NCBI GenBank assembly: GCA_036785705.1
Contig: JAWUZG010001123.1
Location: 202,360-266,359 of the forward strand
Length of the DNA stretch: 64,000 nucleotides
Direction: 5' to 3'
From: Acanthornis magna
Taxonomy: Eukaryota; Chordata; Aves; Passeriformes; Acanthizidae
Shown: positions 54,335 to 64,000 of the stretch, one piece after another
How the letters are laid out: every line of letters begins with the position of its first letter
Numbering within the stretch: position 1 is the first letter of the stretch
Position numbers and translations under genes: made by a program
The notes under the pieces: model-generated
Told to the model about the DNA's origin: nothing
Database searches by the model: none
The model's input: only the letters and a program-made list of their open reading frames with translations

Positions 54335-55639
54335 GTTCCCGAAGGGATGATGGTGGCTGTGTCCCTGCCTGGAGCTGCTGGGGGGTGGGGACAGGTCTTG
54401 CGTCACTCCGGGAGCGAGCGCCAGGACGTTGGGAAGGTCCCTTTGTCCCCGGGCTGTCCCTGTCCCCATCCCAGCCACCCCCCGGGACCCCCCAAGTGCC
54501 AGGGTGGCACCGGCCCAGGGCGCTGCAGCTCCTGGGAAAGGGAAGTCCCGGCGGATCGCCAGCCCCGGGGCTTCCCTGTGGAGAGCAGCCAGGGTGGGAT
54601 TATCCGGGATTATCCCCGCGGCCCCTCAGGGACCGGGGCTGGGTCCCAAAACCGGGGGGGGACTGTCCCATCCCACTGGGGCTGCTCAGGGATGGATCCG
54701 GCTGGTCCAGGATTCAGCCAATTCCCATCCTGGGATTGTGTGGGACCCCAAAGTGGGTGTGGCCGGGACCCCACAGTGCCATCCTCATCCCATCCCGTCC
54801 CTGTCCCCATCCCCATCCCATCCCCGTCCCCCAGCTCTGCCCTGCCCTGTCTCGTCCCAGAAATAACCCCGGGATTTGCTGGCAGATCCTGGCTGGGGCT
54901 GTGGAAGCCTCGGGGAAAGCCTTGGAGGGGCAGAGCTGAGCTCAGGGACCACCCCTGGTGGATGTCACCCACCCCCGGGACACCCGGGGCCGGTCCCATC
55001 CCACCGGGAACCAGAGTGGGACAGGAATGGGGTTGGGGACACACTGGGACATCATCTAGACCTCCAGGGAAAGGAGAGCAGCAACTCCAGCACATTTCAT
55101 GGACACCTTCGAGCCTGCAGTGCTTCCCAGGAGGTTTTGGGGGATTTTGGGGCTGTTTAGGATGGATTAATCTGGTGGGATGGAGAACCTCGGAGTGGTG
55201 GAGCAGCACAAAGAGGTTCTTCTTGCCACGAAGGCGTTCGGGGATTAACTCCCTGATCCAATTCCCTCCTGGGGGCTCTGGCTCTGCCTCCCGGATCCTG
55301 CCGCCCCAAATCCCTGCCAGGGGCAGGGCTGGGCGCTCCTCACCCTCCTCTTCCCACCGGGAATGAACGGGACGCTCTGAGCCACCAGGAACAGGCACGA
55401 AGGTGGCACAAATCCTCCCTGAGGCGCTGGGATGATGGAAAACACCCAGAATTCATCCCTCGGCTCGGCAGCCAAGAGGAAGGATGTGGCCAAGCCGTGG
55501 GAGCTGCTTCCCACGGGGAGCAGGAGCTGCTGGGGGGGCAGGGAAGGAGTGGGGGGAGCTGCCGGCAAGGCCCCGAGTCCTGCATTCGGGGCTGGATTTG
55601 ATGCGGGTTGTCCTTCATCCCCACTGGCACCACGTCCAG

Positions 55640-56578
55640 AGCTTCTCCATCCCATCCTCATCCCCACCTGCACCCCATCGATCCCCTCTCCATCCCATTC
55701 CCATCACCACCTGCACCCCATACATCCCCTCTTCACCCCAATCCCATCCTCATCCCCATCTGATCCATCCTTTCTCCATCCCAATCCCATCCCCACCTGC
55801 ACCCCAACCATCCCCTCTCCACCCCCCATCCCCATCGCCCTCATCCCCCATCCATCCCCCTCATCCCCCATCCCATTCCCATCCCCACCTGCACCCCAGC
55901 CATCCCCTCTCCACCCCCAATCCAATCCCCACCTGCACCCCATCCATCCTCTCTCCACCCCCAATCCCATCCTCATCCCCGTCCCATCCATCCCCCTCAT
56001 CCCCCACCCCATTCCCATCCCCACCTGCACCCCAGCCATCCCCTCTCCACACCCAATCCAGTCCCCACCTGCACTCCCTCCATCTTTTCTCCACCCCATT
56101 CCCATCCCTACCTGCACCCCATCGATCCCCTCTCCACCCCCAATCCAATCCCCACCTGCACCCCCTCCATCCCCTCTCCACCCCCAATCCCATCCTCATC
56201 CCCATCCCATCCATCCTCTCTCCACCCCCAATCCCATCCTCATCCCCATCCCATCCATCCTCTCTCCACCCCCAATCCAACCCTCATCCCCATCCCATCC
56301 ATCCCCCTCAGCCCCCATCCCCACCTGCACCCCCTCCATCCCCTCTCCATCCCAATCCCATCCTCATCCCCGTCCCATCCATCCCCTCTCCACCCCCATT
56401 CCCATCCCTACCTGCACCACATCGATCCCCTCTCCACCCCCAATCCAATCCCCACCTGTACCCCCTCCATCCCCTCTCCATCCCAATCCCATCCTCACCC
56501 CCATCCCATCCATCCCACTCATCCCCCATCCCATTCCTCACCCCCATTCCCACCCCACATCCACCCCCACCCACCCCC
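55640..56578. repeat. CATCCCCTCTCCACCCCCAA minisatellite (~0.9 kb)
   Basis: Units of roughly 30-50 bp: CCATCCCCTCTCCACCCCCA, ATCCCATCCTCATCCCCATC and CCCATCCCCACCTGCACCCC, in higher-order order. One strand is almost free of G, so several frames stay open for over 450 codons. Confidence 0.95.
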
Positions 56579-57179
56579 CCAGGACCCGGAGCCTCTCCCA
56601 GGACACGTCCCTGGATCCCCCCCCCAAAACCCTCGGAGCTGCTGTCAATCAATCATTCCCCAAAATTCTGCCTCAGCCTCTTCCCGGCGCTCCCAGCGCG
56701 GCGTTCCGGGCGCAGCCGAGCGCATCCCGGGATCGCTGTCAGCGCCGGGCCGGCCACGCTCGGCTGCCCCTTCCCTGGAGACGGGCACGGATCCACCCTC
56801 GGACGGGCATTGTTTGCCAAGCAGCTCCCGGGGAATGATTCACGCCGATTTTCCGTGGGTCACGGCTCCCGCCTCTCCCCGCCGTGTCCAGCCCGTGGTC
56901 ACTCGGTGTCCTTGGCCTTGGAGCACTGACCTGGGCTCAGCTCATCCCGCTCACCCCTGGAGGGATTCCGAGCCCAACACCATCCCAAAGGGGGAGAGAT
57001 GTGCCCCCTCACCCCGGCCTGGCTCCTGTTCCATCCCAAAAGGGGACACGGATGCTCTGCCCCAATTCCCGAGCGGAGCCACACTCCTGTCGTGCTCCAG
57101 GGGGACGATTCCCACCACCTCTCCCCAAATATTCCCACTCCCCACCAGGGCTGGGATGAGGTTGGCTTCCCACCCTCCA

Positions 57180-57710
57180 ACCCCCATGTCCCCAGACACT
57201 CCCAAATGTTTCCCATGTCCCCAGACACTCCCAAATGTCCCCCCATGTCCCCAGGCACTCCCAAATGTCCCCCATGTCCCCAGACACTCTCAAATGTCCA
57301 TGTCCCCAGACACTCCCAAATGTCCCCCATGTCCCCAGACACTCCCAACTGTCCTCTATGTCCCCAGACACTCCCAAATGTCCCCCATGTCCCCAGGCAC
57401 TCCCAAATGTCCCCCCATGTCCCCAGGCACTCCCAAATGTCCCCCATGTCCCCAGACACTCTCAAATGTCCATGTCCCCAGACACTCCTGAATGCCCCCC
57501 TATGTCCCCAGACACTCCCAATTGTCCCCCATGTCCCCAGACACTCCCAAATGTCTCCCATGTCCCCAGACACTCCCAAATGTCCATGTCCCCAGACACT
57601 CCCAAATGTCCCCCATGTCCCCAGACATTCCTGAATGTCCCCCCATGTCCCCAGGCACTCCCAAATGTCCCCCATGTCCCCAGACACTCCCAAATGTCCC
57701 CCCAAGTCCG
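57180..57710. repeat. CAGACACTCCCAAATGTCCC minisatellite (~28-30 bp unit)
   Basis: About 19 copies of CATGTCCCCAGACACTCCCA plus AATGTCCCC, with short variants lacking CCC before CATGTCC. Confidence 0.95.
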
Positions 57711-57935
57711 CTTTCCATCCAGTATTGGGAAATCCCATGCTGGAGAGTGTGGGGGGTCTGGGAGGGTGTGTGGGGTGACCAGGGGTGCACTGGGGGCTCT
57801 GGAGTGGGATCCAGGGAGCTCTGCTGGGGCTCTGAGGGCTCAGGAATTGCTCCAGGGTGGGGTTGTCCCATCCCGGGGGGGCTGCGGGGCTAATCTGTGC
57901 TAATCCTGCCCTGGCACGGGCACCTGCCCACACCT

Positions 57936-57982
57936 GGAAAATCCCACACGTGCCCGAGCCCTCCCCGAGCCCTTCATAAGGG
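57936..57982 (+). promoter_or_regulatory. Promoter of the secreted repeat-protein gene
   Basis: GGAAAATCCC (57936-57945, NF-kB-like) and CACGTG (57947-57952, E-box) lie upstream of TTCATAAGGGG (57973-57983), a TATA-like element placed to give a start near 58005-58010. The 5' UTR would be about 40 nt before GCCGCCATG. Confidence 0.55.
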
Positions 57983-58047
57983 GCAGAGCCCTGTCCTGGC
58001 TCATCCCTGGCTTCTCCCGTCCTGACCCGTGTCCGGAATCTGCCGCC

Positions 58048-60112
58048 ATGCTGAAGCTCTGGACCGCGCTGCTGCTGGCCGGGCTCGTCGGCAGCCTGGC
58101 CACGGCCCGTGAGCGGGGGACATGGGGTGGCACCGGGGGTGGCACTGGGGGGGTCCTGGTGGGTGCAGGAGGGGGTCAGGGTGCGCAGGGATGTCCCCAG
58201 ACTGGGCACAGATTGGGGGGGGGACATGGGGTGGCACTGGGGGGTCCTGGTGTGTGCAGGAGGGGGATCAGGGTGCGCAGGGCTGTCCCCAGACTGGGCA
58301 CAGATTGGGGGGGACATGGGGGTCCCGACCCCTGCCCAGGTGGGCGATGCCGCCCTCTCCTCTTCCTCCCGCAGGTCCTGTGGAGGAGGCGTGGCCGGAG
58401 GGTCCTGCCGAGCTGCTGGAGCCCGGCAAGGCCCCCCTGGAGACCGGAGACCCCAACGCGAGCCCCGCCGAGCCCGAGGAGCCCAACGCCGGTCCCCCGG
58501 AACCTGAGGAGCTCAACGCCGGTCCCCCGGAACCTGAGGAGCCCAACGCCAGTCCCGAGGAGTCCGAGGAGGCCAACGCCAGTCCCCCGGAACCTGAGGA
58601 GCCCAACGCCAGTCCCCAGGAGTCCGAGGAAGCCAACGCCAGCCCCGAAGAGTCTGAGGAGGCCAACGCCAGTCCCAAAGAGTCCGAGGAGGCCAACGCC
58701 AGCCCCGAAGAGTCTGAGGAGGCCAACGCCAGTCCCAAAGAGTCCGAGGAGGCCAACGCCAGCCCCGAGGAGTCCGAGGAGGCCAACGCCAGTCCCGAAG
58801 AGTCCGAGGAGGCCAACGCCAGTCCCGAGGAGTCCGAGGAGGCCAACACCAGTCCCGAGGAGTCCAAGGAGGCCAACGCCAGTCCCGAGGAGTCCGAGGA
58901 GGCCAACGCGAGCCCTGAAGAGTCCGAGGAGGCCAACACGAGCCCTGAAGAGTCCGAGGAGGCCAACGCGAGCCCTGAAAAGTTAATTGAGTTGCCACTG
59001 CTCAGCAACGCAAGCCCCGAAGAGTCCGAGGAGGCCTACGCCAGTCCCGAGGAGTCTGAGGAGGCCAACGCCAGTCCCCCGGAACCTGAGGAGCCCAACG
59101 CCAGTCCCCAGGAGTCCAAGGAGGCCAACGCCAGTCCCGAGGAGTCCGAGGAGGCCAACGCCAGTCCTGAGGAGTCTGAGGAGGCCAACGCGAGCCCTGC
59201 AGAGTCCAAGGAGGCCAACGCCAGTCCCGAGGAGTCCGAGGAGGCCAACACCAGTCCCGAGGAGTCCGAGGAGGCCAACGCCAGTCCCGAGGAGTCCGAG
59301 GAGGCCAACGCTAGCCCTGAAAAGTTGATTGAGTTGCCACTGCTCAGCAACGCAAGCCCCGAGGAGTCCGAGGAGGCCAACGTGAGCCCTGCAGAGTCCG
59401 AGGAGGCCAATGGGAGCCCCGAGGAGTCCGAGGAACCAGACGCAAGCCCCCTGGAACCAGAAGACTCCGACGAGAACCCTGAGGAGTCGGAGGAGCTCAC
59501 TGTGGATCCAACCCTCCTCGTGGAACTGGCAACCAAACTGCAAGGTTGGGATCCCCCAAAAACCCCCCAGACTCTCCAGGGAAGGGCAGATCCAGTTTGG
59601 GACACCCCAAAACCCCCCGGAGTCTCCAGGGAAGGGCAGATCCGGACTGGGAACCCCCCAAAACCCCCTCCCAGCTTCTAGGCAGGGGAGAGGGAGGGTC
59701 GGCCCCCCGAGGCACAGGTGGGGCTGGGACAGGGGATGATGGCAGCGCCAGGGCATCCCACGGGGGTCAGGACAAGACGTGTGTCAGTGCCACCGCTTTG
59801 GGTGGGTGGGGGGCTCCTCGGAGGGGGTGAGGAGCCCCTCGGGGTGCTGGAGACCCCCGGTTTTGCCCCCGCAGAGGTCGAGGCAGCCGAGAAGAACGAG
59901 GGCGTCCTGGCTCTGCTCACGGACGTGCTGGACCGGCTGCTGAACGCGCTGACCACCAACATCATCGGGTGCGCACGGGGGCTCGGGCTGCTGCCCCGAG
60001 GTCAGCGCCCCAAAACCGCTGCGGCGGGGGCCGGGGGTCACTGGGGGCTCCCGGGGTGGGATGAGGGGGCCGAGCCGGGGCTCAGCTCCACTGTTTTGTC
60101 TCCTGCAGGTGA
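58048..60112 (+). CDS. Secreted acidic Asn-Ala-Ser-Pro-Glu repeat protein; candidate GLYCAM1/LACRT/DCD/MUCL1-locus member
   Basis: I cannot name this gene. Exons 58048-58108, 58375-59544, 59875-59968 and 60109-60112 join in phase (introns phase 1, 1, 2) to 442 residues. The start has an ideal context (GCCGCCATG). Residues 1-20, MLKLWTALLLAGLVGSLATA, are a clear signal peptide. After a short Pro/Glu linker come about 34 ten-residue units with consensus NASPEESEEA; variants are NAGPPEPEEP, NASPQESEEA and NTSPEESEEA. The unit NASPEKLIELPLLS occurs twice. Each unit carries an N-X-S/T sequon (weakened by the following Pro) and two S-x-E motifs, the Fam20C secretory-kinase signature. The C-terminus, GVLALLTDVLDRLLNALTTN, ends IIG and should be an amphipathic helix. 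TATA-like promoter, good splice sites and AATAAA all support a real gene. Mammalian GLYCAM1, lacritin and dermcidin share the plan of signal peptide, variable acidic or glycosylated middle and C-terminal helix, and map near TESPA1. Orthology is inference. Confidence 0.8.
58457..59503 (+). repeat. In-frame 30-bp coding minisatellite
   Basis: About 34 copies of a 30-bp unit such as AACGCCAGTCCCGAGGAGTC plus CGAGGAGGCC. Two 42-bp variants containing GAAAAGTTRATTGAGTTGCC start near 58969 and 59309, indicating block duplication of about 11 units. The reading frame is kept throughout. Confidence 0.95.
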
Positions 60113-60246
60113 CCGCTGAGCATCGCCAGGGCTGTCCCCAGGGCCGGGCACGGATCCCGCTCCCCGCTCCCCGGTTCCCCCGCCGAGCTCCCGGCTCGTC
60201 CCGCAGACCCCCTGCTCCAGGCGCCTGCACCGCCCCGCAGACCCCA

Positions 60247-60252
60247 AATAAA
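60247..60252 (+). terminator. Poly(A) signal of the secreted repeat-protein gene
   Basis: AATAAA in CCCCAAATAAAAGCAATC, about 135 bp past the stop. Confidence 0.85.
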
Positions 60253-62037
60253 AGCAATCCCAAACGCCGCCCGTCGTGTCCTGCCGGCTCTTCCGGGGAG
60301 GGGGAATGGGCCCGGGGGCTAACCCGGGCTCCAGCACATGAACCGAGACCCCCCGAACCCATCCGTGGTGGGCTCGGTGCCCGTTTTGGGGTCCCAGGGC
60401 CCTTTCAGCCGTGTCTGCAGCCCTTATCCATCCCGGAGACCCTCCCGCTGCTCCCCAGGGGGGCAGGGACCCCTCCAGCTGTGCCCAGCTGTGCCCCTGC
60501 AAACCCAGACCCCCAGACCCCAACCCCAAGCACCTCCATGTCCCCCAACTCTCGCTCCCCTTCAGGGTCTGGGCCCCGTCCCTCGTTAGTGGGGGTCGCT
60601 GTCCCCCGAGGCTCTTCCGGGATGGGCAGGGACAGCTCGGGGTCCCCACGGGGGTCGCCAACTCAGTGGCCCCGCTCGGGGTGTCCCGGAGCTCTGGGTG
60701 GGACACGAGGGTCCCTGGTGGCCCGAGAACAGCCCGGTCCCTCTGTCACATCCAACATCTCCTGTCCTTGTCCCTTTCCCGTCTTTCCTCACTGCGGGGG
60801 TGACCGCCAGCCCCGGGGGGGGTTCTTTGGGGACTCAGGCTCTCCTTGGGGACCACCCTGCTGCTGTCCCCGGTCCCATCGCCGGTCCCATCCCCCCGCC
60901 CATGACTGTCCTGTGGGGGCCGAGGTGTTGGATTGGTAGCTCTGACACCCCCCGGCTCTGCCAGAGCCCTGCCCGGGGGGGGGCGGGGGGCTGCGGTTGC
61001 CATGGCGACAGCGATGATGTGGCAGATCGTGGGAAGATCTTCGCGGGGACGGGGGAGGGGGGGGAACAACTCCCTGTCTTTTGGGAGCCGTTGGACGCTC
61101 CCGAGGGACCCGGCCCCGGCCGGGATCAGCCCGGGCCCGGTTCCGTGGGGTCCTTGGGGTTGGTCCCCCCCAAACCCCCACATCGGCCCAGGGCACGTGG
61201 CGGAACCAGCGGTCACTGGTTTCCAGTTTGGGAGCCCAGTAAGAGACGTCTCGTGGCTCTATTTCCTCTCTCTGGCCACCCCCGACTCATTCAGCTCTTC
61301 AAAGGTGCGGGGACATCCGAAATTAATGATTTTCCCCTCAAAAAATCCCCTCTAGGAATAAACCCAGCCCCTCCCGGAGCAGGGAAATGCCTCATCCCGG
61401 TGTGAAGAGCTGCCTCATCCTCCTCCTCCTCACTGGCTGGCATCTCACCGCACCTCCTCCCACAGCTGCCGGGCAGCTTTTTTCCCAAAACCAGCGTTTT
61501 TTGGGCCGTTTTTCCCGGGAAAAGGCGGGTGGTACCAGCTCGGGAGCTCTGGGACACAGAGTCCCGCTGGGAGCCGGCCCAGGGATGCGGAGGGGGCGGA
61601 AAAATTAATTCGGTGCGAGATCCCAGCGCAGGTGAGAGAATTCACAGCTTCGCAAAAATCAGCTTTTCCGGGTGTTTTTTTTCGCCAGGAAAAGGCTCCC
61701 GGTGAGCAGAGCCGGGCTCGGCGCTGCCGCAGAGTGGGATGTCCCCAGGGAGGTGGCACAAGTCGTTCCCGACAGCTCCTCCCGCTGTCATTGTCCCCCG
61801 AGGGGAGATCGAGCGTGATCAGAGATAGATTTGGGGCGGGAGCGGGGCTGGGATCAGGCCCCGGCTGCCGGGACCCTCCCGGGTGGGGCCACCCAGCGTG
61901 AAAATGTCACCCGCGGCCACTTGGGACAGTAACGCTGTCCCCAAATCGCGGGAATTGACCTCAAATAAAAGACGGAGCAGAAAAACGGAGCGGGGATGTT
62001 TGGGGGCCCTGCAGAGTTTTGGGGACAGCGGCTCCTG

Positions 62038-62160
62038 GGTGGTGACATGCAGGTGACATCCAGCTGGACATGCAGGTGACGTCACCACCTCCCGGGGGTG
62101 ACATGCAGGTGACGTCACCAGCTCCCAGGAGGTGACATCCATCCAGGTGACATCCTGCAG
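62038..62160. repeat. Tandem repeat carrying two perfect CRE sites
   Basis: Units of ATGCAGGTGACGTCACCASC and GGTGACATCCAGCTGGAC. TGACGTCA occurs at 62077-62084 and 62110-62117. Confidence 0.8.
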
Positions 62161-63339
62161 GCTCCCAGCTGGATGTCACTGCCTGGGAGCTGGTGGTCCC
62201 AAAAGGCCGTGGCGTCCCCCAGCGTGGGGGGCACTGGGAGCACTGGGGGCACTGGGGCCACTGGGGCTAGGGTCCAGCCTCCCTCCCACACCTCCGAGGC
62301 CAGGGCAGGTTTTTCCCAGATCCGAAGGCCGGGATGGGGATGGGGATGGGGTGGTCCTGGGGGCAGCTCGCAGGGGTCCCTCAGAACAGGGAGCAGGGAC
62401 AAGGAGCACCCCGGGATGTCCTCTCCTGTCCCCGTCCTCTCAGGAGCACGGCTGGGATGTGAATCCTGGAGCGGGCCCAGCTGGAGCCTCAGCCGGATCC
62501 AAGGACCCGACTTGGAGCAGCCGCCCTTGGAGGACCCGATCATAATTAATTTCGGTTCATCGAGTAATTAATAAATTTGCCTGTGAAGGCTCAGGAAATC
62601 CACGTTCCCCGCACGGAGCTGCCCTTCCTGCGCACGTCCCGCGGGATGCTCTGCCCTGACCCTGCAAAACGCGCCCCAAACCCCCCCCGCATCCCCCCGG
62701 TGTCCGCGGAGGGGCCGAGGCCCCTCATCCCAAGGGATTTTTCCCTGGAGCTGGCGCCGATCCCTCTCCCTCCGGGAACGCCGGCGCTGCTCCACGCCTG
62801 GGTCGGGGCCAGGCTGGCCCAGGTGTCGCCGCGGGCCCCGGGGGACATCCGGGGCCGTTCCGGGGGGGGCTCGGCAGCCCCGGCTGCGGAGCCGCGGGAC
62901 AGGGGCGGCAGCTGGGCGAGGACGCTGCCAAACGGGCAAAGCCGTGCCCGCAGCTCAACATCTGGGGCCCGCGGTCGCCGTCCAGCCAGCAGTGCCCCCG
63001 CCTGTGCCAAGGCCGCTTCCTCCTCCTCCTCCTCCTCCTCCTCCTCCTTCTCCTCGGCAGAGCCCGGCCGGGGGCGGCGCGGCTGGGGAGGAACATTTTC
63101 CACGCTGTGGGAGCGCGGGGACAGGCGCCGAGGGTCCCCGCGCTGGGAGGAACCGGTCCCAAAAGGGGGGGGCAGGCTATCAGGGTCCCCCGGGGTCCCG
63201 CTGTGACCCCGCGGGGGTGGGAGGGGCTGAGGGGTGGTCGTGGGACACCCGCGGGGGGGGGTCGGCTGCTGAGGGCTCCCGCCAGCAGAGGTCAGCTCCG
63301 GCCCGGGGATGCGGGAGCCGCTCGCGTGCGGCTCCATGT

Positions 63340-63900
63340 GCGATTGCATGGGTGATTTCATGGGTGATCCCATGTGCTAGTCCATGGGTGATTACATGGG
63401 TGATTTCATAGGAGATTCCATGGTTGATTCCATGTGCGATTCCATGTGCGATTCCATGGGTGATTCCCTGGGTGATTCTATGTGCTATTCCATGTGCGAT
63501 CCCCCTGTGTGATTCCATGGGTGATTCCATGGGTGATTCCATGTGCTATTCCATGTGCGATTCCATGGGCGATTCCATGTGCGAATTCATGGATGATTCC
63601 ATGTGCGATTCCATGGGTGATTCCATGTGCTATTCCATGTGCGATTCCATGGGCGATTCCATGTCTGATTCCCTGCGGATTCCATGTGTGATTCCTTGAG
63701 TGACTCCATGTGCAATTCCATGTGCTATTCCATGGGTGATTCCATGTGCGAATTCATGGATGATTCCATGTGCGATTCCATGGGTGATTCCGTGTGCTAT
63801 TCCATGTGTGATTCCATGGGTGATTCCATGTCTGATTCCCTGCGGATTCCATGTGCGATTCCATGTGTGATTGATTCCATGTGCGATCCCCCTGTGCTAT
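63340..63900. repeat. GATTCCATGGGTGATTCCATGTGC minisatellite
   Basis: About 45 units of 12 bp (GATTCCATGGGT and GATTCCATGTGC alternating, with CTATTCCATG variants). Long identical blocks recur, for example TTCATGGATGATTCCATGTG at about 63586 and 63753. Confidence 0.95.
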
Positions 63901-64000
63901 TCCCCGTGTCATTCCATGCGAGGCCCGGCGTGCACTGCCGCCTCCCCCAGGGGTGACACAGGTGACCCCAGCCCACTCAGGACCCCCCATGAGCTGCGTT

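Larger units (their letters stand above)
54335..57935. other. TESPA1 to secreted-protein-gene intergenic region
   Basis: Mixed unique sequence (54.4-55.6 kb), a ~0.9 kb C-rich minisatellite (55.64-56.58 kb), unique GC-rich sequence to 57.15 kb, then a second minisatellite (57.18-57.71 kb). I found no supported exon. Confidence 0.6.
60253..64000. other. Right-end intergenic region
   Basis: Mostly unique GC-rich DNA to 62.0 kb with A/T-richer patches (61.3-61.7 kb). An X-box-like GTTGCCATGGCGAC lies at 60996-61009, an AATAAA near 61351 and another near 61964, a CRE-bearing tandem repeat at 62.04-62.14 kb, and a GATTCCATG array at 63.34-63.90 kb. A 73-codon plus-strand frame at 61387-61608 begins with a signal-peptide-like stretch but has no other support. 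Confidence 0.5.

Noticed and set aside
55432..56929. Two overlapping plus-strand frames of about 470-480 codons
   Set aside because: They come from the G-poor CATCCCC minisatellite, which lacks stops in several frames; there is no splice or promoter support.
58375..59544. Secreted repeat gene as an SCPP (secretory calcium-binding phosphoprotein) family member
   Set aside because: S-x-E content fits, but SCPP genes have phase-0 introns and the signal peptide on the second exon; here the introns are phase 1, 1 and 2.
58268..59756. Minus-strand frames antisense to the secreted repeat gene (Leu/Gly- and Ser/Leu-rich, about 190-260 codons)
   Set aside because: They are shadows of the 30-bp coding repeat. 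The plus frame has the signal peptide, splice sites and poly(A) signal; the minus frames have none.
60253..64000. NEUROD4 expected next to TESPA1
   Set aside because: No bHLH-encoding frame is present on either strand up to the window end; if conserved it lies further right.

Overview
This is GC-rich, compact nuclear DNA from a vertebrate, most likely a bird microchromosome. Exons are short, split by GT-AG introns of roughly 100-3,000 bp, and packed with C/G-rich minisatellites. No bacterial gene organisation is present. I identified genes by reading exon peptides against remembered family members; no database was searched.

Gene order, left to right: ITGA5 (minus, first six coding exons only; the gene runs off the left edge), GTSF1 (minus), NCKAP1L/HEM1 (plus, 31 exons), PDE1B (plus, 14 coding exons), PPP1R1A (minus), TESPA1 (plus), and a four-exon gene for a secreted acidic repeat protein (plus) that I cannot name. 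ITGA5 to PPP1R1A has the same order and orientation as I recall for human 12q13. TESPA1 is flipped relative to that memory.

The genes are not an operon. ITGA5 is a fibronectin-receptor subunit. GTSF1 is a germline piRNA-pathway zinc-finger protein. NCKAP1L is the blood-cell WAVE-complex subunit. PDE1B is a calmodulin-dependent cyclic-nucleotide phosphodiesterase, and PPP1R1A is a PKA-activated inhibitor of phosphatase 1, so these two neighbours both act on cyclic-nucleotide signalling. TESPA1 acts in thymocyte receptor signalling.

The most notable item is the gene at 58.05-60.25 kb: a signal peptide, about 34 copies of a ten-residue Asn-Ala-Ser-Pro-Glu-Glu-Ser-Glu-Glu-Ala-like repeat, and a short C-terminal amphipathic helix. 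It sits beside TESPA1, where mammals carry the GLYCAM1/LACRT/DCD/MUCL1 secretory genes, and resembles them in architecture. It may be an unrecognised sauropsid member of that locus. Other observations are homopolymer frameshifts in GTSF1 and NCKAP1L, a minisatellite in a PDE1B intron made from the end of the preceding exon with its splice donor, a partial exon duplication in NCKAP1L, and several promoter or enhancer motif clusters.

Intergenic blocks (3.9-10.1, 12.0-13.8, 28.0-31.0, 39.6-42.8, 46.9-50.8, 54.3-57.9 and 60.3-64.0 kb) are mostly minisatellite and simple-sequence DNA with islands of unique sequence. I saw no rRNA, tRNA or CRISPR, and no transposon I could identify.
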